Shown piece by piece: positions 21,676 through 29,634 of a stretch of DNA of 64,000 bases. The stretch is taken from positions 9,140 through 73,139 of the forward strand of contig NHHR02000010.1 in the NCBI GenBank assembly GCA_002170885.2, written 5' to 3'. Position numbers and translations under genes: made by a program. The notes beneath the pieces were generated by a model. That model searched no databases, was not told the DNA's origin, and was given only the letters and a program-made list of their open reading frames with translations. This DNA comes from Rhizobiales bacterium TMED168. Its GTDB lineage: Bacteria; Pseudomonadota; Alphaproteobacteria; MED-G09. Numbering within the stretch: position 1 is the first letter of the stretch; the number at the start of each line of letters is the position of its first letter.

Positions 21676-22450
21676 TTTCTTTATACTTTTCATTATATGA
21701 AATTTTATAATATCTAGATTTTTTGTGTTTAATATATTTAATATTTTTAAGCCATAAAATCAATGCTTGAAAATGTATGCCATAAGTTATCTTAAATGTA
21801 AGTAATGGATATTTAATAAAGTTTAATAATAATTTCCTGTCATTAAATTCAGAATATTTACCTTGAAAAGATGCTATAATAAGACGTTTTTTTTCAATGA
21901 AGCCATTAATAATAATGCTTATTTTATTTTTACTTAATTTTGTTTCAAACTTATACTCTCCATTCATACTTATAAATGGTGAAACATGCATTAACTTTTT
22001 TGTTTTATGATTATTAAGATCAAAGTTATTATCTACCTTAAATGAATATGAGTGGTCCTCGCCAAATGTATTTCTGACTTCATAAACAATCATTTTTAAA
22101 ATTTTTTCATCATATATAAACCAAGTGGTAATAGGATTAAAAACATAACCAAAAATTCGTGGATAACAGAGACAAAAAATCTTCATTTTTTTTAATTTTA
22201 TTCTTTGTTTCTCAGCTATTTTGATTATCCAGAGTTTTGGATTAGACCCATCTTTTTCACCAAAGTCTTTATCGTAAAATGAGAAAAGATTAAATTTGTT
22301 ATAAGAAAAAAAAATACTTTTTTTTGAAATATCTCTGAGATTATCAATATCAAATAAAATAGAAAATACCTTATATTTAAAATTATGTTTTTTTGGAATA
22401 AATCTTGTATGAATTACAAGTCCTTCATATATAGATGTTTTTAGTCCCAT
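21668..22450 (-). CDS. DUF1365 family protein
   Basis: A 260-residue protein of the DUF1365 family, whose biochemical role is not established. It shows the family's N-terminal YEGLVIHTRFIPKKHNFKYK, the CYPRIFGYVFNPITTWFIYD block, and the late segment around GIHFQALILWLKN. There is no signal peptide. It overlaps the FAD-protein gene by ten bases and the methyltransferase gene by eight, so the three are translated as a unit. In other proteobacteria this family is regularly found with CFA-like enzymes and FAD amine-oxidase-like proteins, which suggests a part in acyl-lipid modification. Confidence 0.85.
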   Translation of the reverse strand: MGLKTSIYEGLVIHTRFIPKKHNFKYKVFSILFDIDNLRDISKKSIFFSYNKFNLFSFYDKDFGEKDGSNPKLWIIKIAEKQRIKLKKMKIFCLCYPRIFGYVFNPITTWFIYDEKILKMIVYEVRNTFGEDHSYSFKVDNNFDLNNHKTKKLMHVSPFISMNGEYKFETKLSKNKISIIINGFIEKKRLIIASFQGKYSEFNDRKLLLNFIKYPLLTFKITYGIHFQALILWLKNIKYIKHKKSRYYKISYNEKYKEND

Positions 22451-23712
22451 AAAGCCCTAATTCCTAATTTATTTGCAATATTCAAACTTGATTTGATCCC
22501 ATCCTCGTGGAAACCATTACCTGACCATGCACCACAATACCATGTATTTTTATTACCCTGTATTTCATCTAAAAAATTTAAAGCGGTTACTGATTTAGTA
22601 TCAAAAACTGGATGTTCATATTCTATTACTTTAAAAATTGAACTTTCACTAGGAAGCCTATCAGGATTCAAACTTAAAAATAGGGGTTTTTTATTATCAA
22701 TATTTTGAAGTTTATTCATCCAATATGATACAGAAATATGATTTTTTTCATCTTTAGGAACATATATATTCCATGATGACCATATTTTTTTTGTCTTAGG
22801 CATTATGCTAGTATCGCAATGGAGATAAGCGGTATTTTTATTTGCTTTAAATTTTCCTAAGATATCAAGTTCTTTTTTTTCGAGATCACTTAGGCAGTCT
22901 AATACTTTAGAGGGGTTTTGCGAAAAAATAATATGATCAACTTCAGATATATTTTCATTTGTATCTATAATTTTAATCACCCCATCGTCTCTTCTAATTT
23001 TTTTTATCCCAGCACTTTTGAGTAATTTTACTCTAGGATTGGCTTGAAGAAATTTAATAATTTTGTTTACATAATTAATACTTCCTCCAGAAACAGTAAG
23101 CCATTTTGGCCTCTCTTTTTTACCATGAAGAAGCTTGTGATTATTAAAGAATTGAAAAAGAGACTTTACAGGGTAATCCATTATATCTTTTTGTGGCATT
23201 GACCATATTGCACCTGCCATTGGTACTAAATATAAATCTAAAAAACTTCTAGTGTAAAAATTCTTCTTTAACCATTCTTTTAAAGAAATATTCTCAATAT
23301 CTTTATAATTAAGTAAATATTTAATATGAAAGTTAAATATTAATATTTGTAATATAGCGAATAGAAATTTTAAATTTTTGAAATAATTTTTTTTTGCAAA
23401 TATCGTTTTTAAATTTTGGCCAGACCATTCAATTTTATATTGTTGATGGTCTATAGATAAGCTCATATCACTGTCTTCATATTTTACTGACAAGAATTTA
23501 AATAGTTTTATAAGGTTTGGATAATTCTGCTTATTGAATACTATAAAGCCTGTATCAACATTAATTTTTTCATTTTCGTAATTAACTTCTATAGTATTTG
23601 AATGACCACCATATCTATCTTCAATTTCGTAAAGAGAAACATCATGATCCTGAGACAAAATTAATGCCATTGACAGACCTGATATACCCGAACCAACAAC
23701 GGCAAATTTCAT
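22441..23712 (-). CDS. FAD-dependent amine-oxidase-like oxidoreductase
   Basis: A 423-residue flavoprotein of the amine oxidase/phytoene-desaturase fold (COG2907-like). The dinucleotide-binding motif GSGISGLS lies at residues 7-14, followed by YEIEDRYGGHSNTIEV, the usual second FAD contact, and DTGFIVFN. The C-terminal FAD segment (WYCGAWSGNGFHEDGIKSS) is intact. It is first of the three overlapping lipid genes. By analogy with desaturase-like members in such clusters it may oxidise an acyl chain; that is inference. Carotenoid or amine substrates are not excluded. Confidence 0.82.
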   Translation of the reverse strand: MKFAVVGSGISGLSMALILSQDHDVSLYEIEDRYGGHSNTIEVNYENEKINVDTGFIVFNKQNYPNLIKLFKFLSVKYEDSDMSLSIDHQQYKIEWSGQNLKTIFAKKNYFKNLKFLFAILQILIFNFHIKYLLNYKDIENISLKEWLKKNFYTRSFLDLYLVPMAGAIWSMPQKDIMDYPVKSLFQFFNNHKLLHGKKERPKWLTVSGGSINYVNKIIKFLQANPRVKLLKSAGIKKIRRDDGVIKIIDTNENISEVDHIIFSQNPSKVLDCLSDLEKKELDILGKFKANKNTAYLHCDTSIMPKTKKIWSSWNIYVPKDEKNHISVSYWMNKLQNIDNKKPLFLSLNPDRLPSESSIFKVIEYEHPVFDTKSVTALNFLDEIQGNKNTWYCGAWSGNGFHEDGIKSSLNIANKLGIRALWD

Positions 23713-23738
23713 GCAAAATCCTTAAAAATTATAAATAT

Positions 23739-23969
23739 TTATTTATAATTATCTTCATTTTCAATATTTTTTTCAGCGGTTGATTGAATTGTTAAATCTT
23801 CAGGCGGTAACTTTTCATCAATTATATCAGTATCTTTTATTCCTTCATCAGGAGACTGATTTGTTGACATTGAATTGCCAGTATATATTCCACCATCATA
23901 TTGGTTTGAGCAACTAACAATAGTTAGAAGAAAAATAAAACTAATAAATAATAATTTAAATTTTTTCAT
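23739..23969 (-). CDS. Small putative lipoprotein
   Basis: A 76-residue product starting ATG 23969 (MKKFKLLFISFIFLLTIVSC). The N-terminus is a lipoprotein signal with the lipobox IVSC; the mature part is short, polar and acidic (Asp/Glu/Asn-rich), with no recognisable domain. An ATG 18 bases upstream is in frame but adds only MILLVI before the basic residues. It ends 26 bases before the FAD oxidoreductase on the same strand, so it may share a transcript. Confidence 0.6.
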   Translation of the reverse strand: MKKFKLLFISFIFLLTIVSCSNQYDGGIYTGNSMSTNQSPDEGIKDTDIIDEKLPPEDLTIQSTAEKNIENEDNYK

Positions 23970-24024
23970 AATAACTAATAATATCAATAGTCGAGAAAAT
24001 TTTAAATAAAAAAATTAAAAATAA

Positions 24025-24100
24025 TGGCTCCCCGGGCCGGACTCGAACCAGCGACAAAGCGGTTAACAGCCGCTTGCTCTACCAACTGAGCTACCGGGGA
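24025..24100 (-). tRNA. tRNA-Asn (GTT)
   Basis: On the minus strand the gene reads TCCCCGGTAGCTCAGTTGGT from 24100 and ends in an encoded CCA at 24025-24027. The seven-base acceptor stem (TCCCCGG/CCGGGGA), the TTCGAGTC T loop and the anticodon arm GCGGCTGTTAACCGC with anticodon GTT are all present. Length is 76 bases. Confidence 0.97.
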
Positions 24101-24152
24101 ACACTTTCGGTATTATCTAACAGAAGAATCATTAATTTACTAGCTTGTTTAT

Positions 24153-25169
24153 TTAAATTTTAACCATTAACTTCCCTGTATTACCCCCAGTGAAAAGTTT
24201 TTGAAGAGCTAATGGAAAGTTTTCAATTCCATCTTCTATATGATAAGGGATTTTAAGTTTTCCTTTTTTATAAAGGTCTAATAATTCTTTTGATGCTTCA
24301 GCATAACGATCTTCAAAATGCATTACAGTAAATCCTTCCATTCTTGAATATTTTTCAGCTAATCTTAAATATAAGCTGGGACCGTCAACAGAATCATGAT
24401 GTGAATATTGTGATATTGCTCCACAAATTACCACTCTAGCTCTTTCCCTGATATTATCAAGTGCAACATCCAAAATTTCACCTCCAACATTATCAAAAAA
24501 TATATCAATGCCATCATTAGCGTAAAATTTTAATTTTTCATCTAAATTATCTTTTTTATAATCAATAGCGGCATCAACTCCTATTTCATTAATTAATACC
24601 TTACATTTTTCACTGCCACCAGCTACACCAATAACTTTTGCTCCTTTGATTTTAGCCAATTGGCAAACCAAGGAGCCAACCCCGCCCGCAGCTCCTGAAA
24701 CAAGAACAACTTCATCTTTTTTAACATTTCCTACTTCATAAATACCAAAATAGGCTGTAAGCCCAGTTGTTAAGCCTAAAACTGCTATTTGAGTAAATGG
24801 ATCAATTTCAGGATTATCAACTTTGACAAACATTTCTGCTGGCATCGTTGAATGAGTTTGAGCAAAAATTGGTCCGCTAACAATATCACCTTCTTTAAAT
24901 TTATCAGATTTACTAATTAAAACTTTACCAACTCCTAGTGCTGGAATAGTTGAACCTATGGGTGTAGAACCGTGGAATGCCTCTTCATTAAGTGTTGTTC
25001 TTATCCATGCACCAATCTCAAGAGCCTGAGCTTCTATCAATACCTCACCATCATTGGGCGCAGAAGCAATTTCTTCGATTATATCAAAACCTTCAACTTT
25101 AGGATTATCAATAGGTCTTTTCTTTAAAATAATTTTTTTTGAATTAGGTAAATTTGAAATATTTGACAT
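24153..25169 (-). CDS. NADP-dependent MDR-superfamily oxidoreductase (CurA/YncB-like)
   Basis: A 338-residue zinc-free medium-chain reductase of the leukotriene B4 dehydrogenase/curcumin reductase type, which reduces alpha,beta-unsaturated carbonyl compounds with NADPH. The nucleotide-binding motif VSGAAGGVGSLVCQLAK lies near residue 155-171, after the family's GLTTGLTAYFG; DIFFDNVGGEILD follows. No catalytic zinc cysteines are present. The start ATG 25169 has a strong GGGAGG ribosome site. It is upstream of tRNA-Asn on the same strand. The exact substrate is unknown. Confidence 0.88.
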   Translation of the reverse strand: MSNISNLPNSKKIILKKRPIDNPKVEGFDIIEEIASAPNDGEVLIEAQALEIGAWIRTTLNEEAFHGSTPIGSTIPALGVGKVLISKSDKFKEGDIVSGPIFAQTHSTMPAEMFVKVDNPEIDPFTQIAVLGLTTGLTAYFGIYEVGNVKKDEVVLVSGAAGGVGSLVCQLAKIKGAKVIGVAGGSEKCKVLINEIGVDAAIDYKKDNLDEKLKFYANDGIDIFFDNVGGEILDVALDNIRERARVVICGAISQYSHHDSVDGPSLYLRLAEKYSRMEGFTVMHFEDRYAEASKELLDLYKKGKLKIPYHIEDGIENFPLALQKLFTGGNTGKLMVKI

Positions 25170-25234
25170 TTTTTCCTCCCAATGAATTTTAATTTTATAG
25201 ACTAAATTTTACTTTAAATAAATTTTTTTATAAA

Positions 25235-25262
25235 TTGACGATTCTTAAAAAAATAATAATAT
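25235..25262 (+). promoter_or_regulatory. Candidate promoter giving a leaderless mRNA
   Basis: TTGACG (25235-25240; 5 of 6) and TAATAT (25257-25262; 4 of 6) are 16 bases apart. A start site seven bases after the -10 falls on the A of ATG 25269, and no ribosome-binding site precedes that ATG. The surrounding DNA is nearly all A/T, so chance -10 matches are common. Confidence 0.35.
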
Positions 25263-25268
25263 TTTATA

Positions 25269-25466
25269 ATGATAAGTCGAATTTTTTTATATTTAGTTTC
25301 AAAAGGTCGTATTCTTTTTGGGGTATTTTTTTTAGCACCAGTTCTTTCGCAGCTTTTACATTATTTTGAACTTTATGAAATAATGGGTATACCAAGTTTA
25401 TTACCATGTTTGTTTTTAGGATTTTTTTGGGGATTATATGCTGACAATAGAGAGCAATGGTTCTAA
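25269..25466 (+). CDS. Small membrane protein
   Basis: A 65-residue, strongly hydrophobic protein with two likely membrane spans (around RILFGVFFLAPVLSQLLHYF and LLPCLFLGFFWGLYAD). I do not recognise a family. It ends 20 bases before the desaturase gene on the same strand, so it is likely the first gene of that operon. The ATG has no Shine-Dalgarno sequence and may be translated from a leaderless message. Confidence 0.6.
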   Translation: MISRIFLYLVSKGRILFGVFFLAPVLSQLLHYFELYEIMGIPSLLPCLFLGFFWGLYADNREQWF

Positions 25467-25486
25467 TATAGATCATGGAGAAATAT

Positions 25487-26320
25487 ATGAACCTAGCTGA
25501 AAAAGAGAAACAAATTGCAAGACAGTTTATAGGCAAAACACCTTGGTTTATGATAATTTGGTGGGCTATAAATCTATCTGTATGGTTTATGTTGTGGCCA
25601 TTAACATTAAACGGTCTTATCCCTCTTTGGAGCTCTTTATTTGTTGCTAGTATTTGTGCATGTCTGTGCTATTTACCTTCTCATGAAGCTCAACACGGTA
25701 ATATCGCAAAAAAAGGGTCATCTTTATTTTGGTTAAATGAGTTAATTGGATACACTTCTCTAATACCAATAGTATTACCATACCGCCTAGCCCAATCAAC
25801 TCATATGCTCCACCACACTCACACAAATCATCCTTTTAAGGATCCTGATTATTCAGTTAAGGCTAAAAGTCTTTTAAGTGCTTTATGGATAAACCTATTT
25901 GTTAATAGACAGAAAAATCTTCCATATTTTGATTTTTTAGAGGACACTCTCGACAAAAAAATAATTTTAATTGAATCATTAGTTACAAGAATTCTATATT
26001 GGTTAATTATGATCTCATTCGTATGGGCTGGGTATGGACTAGAGGTTGCAGCTATTTGGTGGCTTCCTAGGTTATTAGGTTCTGGTTATTTACAAATGAC
26101 ATTATCATGGGCGCCCCATCACCCTATGGTAGATCAAGGGAGATACAGGGATACTAGAAGTTTTAAAGCGTTTATAGGAACATACCTAACCTCGGGAATG
26201 GAATACCATATTATACATCATCTTCACCCATCAATTCCATTACACTTAAATGCTGCAGCTTACAGAGCTTTAAAACCAATACTTGAGGAAAGAAATTGTC
26301 GTTTAGATAATAATTTATAA
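25487..26320 (+). CDS. Fatty-acid desaturase / carotenoid hydroxylase family protein
   Basis: A membrane di-iron enzyme of 277 residues with all three histidine boxes: HEAQH, HMLHH within THMLHHTHTNHPF, and HIIHH within EYHIIHHLHPS. Four or so membrane spans surround them. Such enzymes desaturate acyl chains or hydroxylate beta-carotene; the layout is close to both groups and the substrate cannot be named. Start: GGAGA at 25477-25481 favours ATG 25487 over an in-frame ATG at 25475 that overlaps this site. It is followed by a small coiled-coil protein and a P450, both same strand. Confidence 0.85.
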   Translation: MNLAEKEKQIARQFIGKTPWFMIIWWAINLSVWFMLWPLTLNGLIPLWSSLFVASICACLCYLPSHEAQHGNIAKKGSSLFWLNELIGYTSLIPIVLPYRLAQSTHMLHHTHTNHPFKDPDYSVKAKSLLSALWINLFVNRQKNLPYFDFLEDTLDKKIILIESLVTRILYWLIMISFVWAGYGLEVAAIWWLPRLLGSGYLQMTLSWAPHHPMVDQGRYRDTRSFKAFIGTYLTSGMEYHIIHHLHPSIPLHLNAAAYRALKPILEERNCRLDNNL

Positions 26321-26347
26321 ATTTTGTAAAATAATGAGGAGAATAAA

Positions 26348-26518
26348 ATGAATATTTTTAATATGGCCAAGGACCTTAAAGGCATGGAAAAAATGATGAA
26401 ACCTGCTTTAGAAAAGTTTATGAAAGATTCTGGATTTGTAAAAAAAGAAGAGTTAATCAAATTAGAAAGAAGGGTTAGTGAGCTAGAAACAAGTATAAAA
26501 GAGTTAAATAATAGATAA
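26348..26518 (+). CDS. Short coiled-coil protein, UbiK/BMFP-like
   Basis: A 56-residue product with a strong AGGAG ribosome site. The second half (FVKKEELIKLERRVSELETS) is a heptad-like coiled coil that resembles the C-terminus of UbiK (BMFP family), a membrane-fusogenic accessory factor in ubiquinone synthesis. It is shorter than usual UbiK proteins (80-100 residues), so the assignment is tentative. It sits 27 bases after the desaturase and 20 bases before the P450. Confidence 0.55.
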   Translation: MNIFNMAKDLKGMEKMMKPALEKFMKDSGFVKKEELIKLERRVSELETSIKELNNR

Positions 26519-26538
26519 TTTTAAAAGATAGTATTACA

Positions 26539-27816
26539 ATGAATAATATAAATATAAACCATAATGATGTTGATTTAACATCTAATGAAGTTCAGCAATG
26601 CCCATATAACGCATATAAAACATTAAGAGATGACGCACCTGTGTATCAAGATCCCAAGACAGGGTTTTTTATTGTTACAAGGTATGAATTTGTAAGAGAA
26701 TTATTATTAGATACAGAGAATTTTAGCAGTGCTTTTGGTGCTGCGGCTCAAAAAGCAGAATCAAATATTAATTCAGATCATGTAATGCAAGGTGTAAAAC
26801 TATTTGAAGAAAAAGGCTGGATACCAGCTCCTACCTTAGCTGGAAGAGATAATCCAAATCATAAAGAAATGAGATCTATTTTTGATAAAGCTTTTAGACC
26901 AAGTAAAATTAAGGAATTGGAAAAAGTAGTTGAAAATACATCATATGAATTAATTGATTCTTTTATAGAAAAGGGTACTTGCGACTGGGTAAAAGATTTT
27001 TCAATTCCTTTACCTCTTAAGATAATAGGCGTTCAAATGGGAATTGAGAACGAAGATGATCTATGGAAAATTAAGATATCAACTGATGCTTTTTTTCATA
27101 GAATTGGAATGATGCTAACAAAAGAAGAAGAGTTAGAGGCAATTAAGAAAGAAATTGAAGGACAGCATTATTTTCAACCAATATTTGAAAAACTAAGAAA
27201 AAACCCCGATAAAAGTTTGTTAAGTGAGTTAGTAAATACTGAAATTAAAGAGTGGGGAAGGCCACTTAATGATAATGAATTACATGCTGAAATGATGGCT
27301 GATACATTTGTTGGTGGAAGTGAGACAACCACTAATGCTCTTTCAGCGGGTATAAAGCTTTTAATTGAAAACCCAAGGGTTTGGAGGAAATTAAAATCTG
27401 ATCAAGATAAATATCTTAAAGTATTTGTCGAAGAGGTTTTACGTTTAGAGTCTCCTGTTCAAAGTTTAATGAGAACCGCGGCTAAGGATGTTATTTTTCA
27501 CGGAGTAGAAATACCAAAAGGTTCAGTTATTAATGTCAGATACGCTGCTGCAAACAGGGATGAAAGAGTTTTCGAAGAGCCTGAGGAAATTAATTTAGAT
27601 AGAAAAAAAGCAGGGTCGCATATGGCATTTGGCTCTGGTACTCATCATTGTTTGGGTGCCCCGTTAGCTAGAAGAGAGCTATGGTGGGGCTTTAAAGCTG
27701 CATTAGACAGATTTAAAACTATAAGTTTTTCAGAAAATAGAAATGATTTCTCTTATCATCCTCATTATCTTTTAAGAGCTTTAAAAGAACTTCATATAGA
27801 TTTTGAATCGGAATAA
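26539..27816 (+). CDS. Cytochrome P450
   Basis: A soluble 425-residue bacterial P450 monooxygenase. The I-helix oxygen-activation motif is FVGGSETTTNA, the K-helix ExxR is in EEVLRLES, and the heme loop FGSGTHHCLGAPLARRE puts the axial cysteine at residue 371. No membrane anchor is present. No ferredoxin or ferredoxin reductase gene is adjacent, so electrons must come from elsewhere. Co-location with a desaturase/hydroxylase suggests oxidation of a lipid or terpenoid, but the substrate is unknown. Confidence 0.95.
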   Translation: MNNININHNDVDLTSNEVQQCPYNAYKTLRDDAPVYQDPKTGFFIVTRYEFVRELLLDTENFSSAFGAAAQKAESNINSDHVMQGVKLFEEKGWIPAPTLAGRDNPNHKEMRSIFDKAFRPSKIKELEKVVENTSYELIDSFIEKGTCDWVKDFSIPLPLKIIGVQMGIENEDDLWKIKISTDAFFHRIGMMLTKEEELEAIKKEIEGQHYFQPIFEKLRKNPDKSLLSELVNTEIKEWGRPLNDNELHAEMMADTFVGGSETTTNALSAGIKLLIENPRVWRKLKSDQDKYLKVFVEEVLRLESPVQSLMRTAAKDVIFHGVEIPKGSVINVRYAAANRDERVFEEPEEINLDRKKAGSHMAFGSGTHHCLGAPLARRELWWGFKAALDRFKTISFSENRNDFSYHPHYLLRALKELHIDFESE

Positions 27817-27835
27817 TTGCAAATTTAATTATAAT

Positions 27836-28408
27836 TTAGTTAAGATTGACATTTTGGTTATTACTAATTTCTTTTTGATTTTTATTATTAATTAAATAGT
27901 AAACATGGTTGTCTTTATATTTTATAAATTTTAAATTTTTATAATTTATATACTCGTAGCCTAATTCATTTTTTATTGTAAAAAATTTTTCTTCTAAACT
28001 GTCTGCTTTTTTTTGAATATAACTATCATAATTTAAGTTTTTCTCATTTATAAAGTCATTTTTTTTCTTAATTACATTTAAAAGATCTACTCTTAGGTAT
28101 GCATATTCAGTTTTAATATTTTCTATATTTTTAATATCTATTGGAAGAATTAGTTTTTTATTTTTATTAATTATTATATTTCTCAAAAATATAATTGAGC
28201 TAATTAGATTGAGTTTCTTCTTAGTATCAGGGGAGAACGATTCTTTATAAATATTTTTTACAGAATAAGTATTTAATTTATTATTTTTAAGTATTTTTTT
28301 AACATTAAAAGTCTTTGAAGAATATACTTTATTTAAATCATCTTTAGAATCTGTCCATCTAGATATAAATAAATTTTCTAAAAATATAAGTAATTCGTTA
28401 CTTTCCAT
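27836..28408 (-). CDS. Uncharacterised protein
   Basis: A 190-residue protein that I do not recognise. It is very rich in Lys, Asn and Ile, lacks a signal peptide or membrane spans, and looks helical with charged stretches (NVIKKKNDFINEKNLNYDSY). It converges on the P450 gene and begins 20 bases after the sucB stop on the same strand, so it may be a last gene of the sucA-sucB transcript. Extreme A/T content may reflect weak constraint. Confidence 0.55.
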   Translation of the reverse strand: MESNELLIFLENLFISRWTDSKDDLNKVYSSKTFNVKKILKNNKLNTYSVKNIYKESFSPDTKKKLNLISSIIFLRNIIINKNKKLILPIDIKNIENIKTEYAYLRVDLLNVIKKKNDFINEKNLNYDSYIQKKADSLEEKFFTIKNELGYEYINYKNLKFIKYKDNHVYYLINNKNQKEISNNQNVNLN

Positions 28409-28428
28409 AACTTAAAAATTAATATGGT

Positions 28429-29625
28429 TTACAAATTTAATAAGAGACGTTGTGGTGTTTCAAGTTGTTCTTTAATATCTATTAAAAAAGATACTGCCTC
28501 CTTACCATCCAATAATCTATGATCATAGCTCAGAGCTAAATACATCATTGGCCTTATCTCAATTTTTTCATTAATAACAACTGGTCTATCTTGAATTTTG
28601 TGCATTCCTAGAATTGCAGTTTGTGGAGCATTTAATATGGGTGTCGATAAAAGCGATCCGAAAACTCCACCATTAGAAATCGTAAATGTACCCCCCTTCA
28701 TTTCCTCAATTGACAGTTTACCTTGCTGTGCTTTAGAGGAAAAATCTGAAATTGTTTTTTCTATTTCAGGAATAGTCATCATATCTGCGTCTCTAATAAC
28801 TGGTACAACCAAACCTCTATCAGTTGAGACGGCAACACTGATATCTTGATAACCATGGTAAATTACATCATTTCCGTCAATCGAAGCATTAGCTATTGGA
28901 AATTTTTTAAGAGCATTAATTGACGCTGCTACAAAAAAACCCATAAATCCTAATTTTAAACCATGATTTAATTTAAATTCATCGCCATATTCATTCCTTA
29001 GATCCTTAATAGGCTTCATATCAACTTCATTAAATGTTGTTAACATTGCTGTTTCTTGGCTAACTGTTAATAGTCTTTTTGCAATTGTGGATCTCATTCT
29101 AGACATTGGAACTCTTTCCTCATCTCTGCCAGAGGATTCATCTAATGTTACTTCTTCAGAGTTTTGAGAATTCTCTAAGTAACTTTTAATGTCAGTTTTT
29201 GTAATTCTACCACCTTTTCCTGAACCTTCAATATTAGAAGAGTCAATATTATGTTCTTCCAATAGCCTTCTAATTGCTGGACCGTGACCAATAGATTTAA
29301 TTTCCTCTATAGCTTCATCAGGTTTAATATTTTCTAAAATAACTTTTTTAGTTTCTTGATCTTCTAAGGAAATATCTAGTGACTCAGAATCTAGCTCAAT
29401 TTGAGCAATTAACTCTCCACTTAGAACTATTTCACCCTCATCTTTAATTATTTTTGACAACTTTCCATCAATTGGGGAAAGAACCTCTAGTACAATTTTG
29501 TCGGTTTCTATTTCTGCAATTAACTCATCTTGTTTAACTACTTGGCCCTCTTTTTTTACCCAATTAGCAATTGTTCCATCTGAGACAGACTCAGGATAAG
29601 TTGGTGATTTAATTTCTGTTGTCAT
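28429..29625 (-). CDS. sucB: Dihydrolipoyl succinyltransferase (E2 of 2-oxoglutarate dehydrogenase)
   Basis: Transfers the succinyl group from lipoamide to CoA in the TCA cycle. The 398 residues contain one lipoyl domain with the modified lysine in [11 protein letters not shown] (about residue 44), a peripheral subunit-binding domain ([22 protein letters not shown]) and the catalytic domain ending in [14 protein letters not shown] with the active-site histidine and aspartate. It follows sucA by nine bases. No lpd (E3) gene is nearby. Confidence 0.96.
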   Translation of the reverse strand: MTTEIKSPTYPESVSDGTIANWVKKEGQVVKQDELIAEIETDKIVLEVLSPIDGKLSKIIKDEGEIVLSGELIAQIELDSESLDISLEDQETKKVILENIKPDEAIEEIKSIGHGPAIRRLLEEHNIDSSNIEGSGKGGRITKTDIKSYLENSQNSEEVTLDESSGRDEERVPMSRMRSTIAKRLLTVSQETAMLTTFNEVDMKPIKDLRNEYGDEFKLNHGLKLGFMGFFVAASINALKKFPIANASIDGNDVIYHGYQDISVAVSTDRGLVVPVIRDADMMTIPEIEKTISDFSSKAQQGKLSIEEMKGGTFTISNGGVFGSLLSTPILNAPQTAILGMHKIQDRPVVINEKIEIRPMMYLALSYDHRLLDGKEAVSFLIDIKEQLETPQRLLLNL

Positions 29626-29634
29626 CTTAATTCC

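Noticed and set aside
25264..25536. 90-codon minus-strand frame
   Set aside because: It is antisense to the small membrane protein and desaturase start, where the plus-strand frames have better signals.
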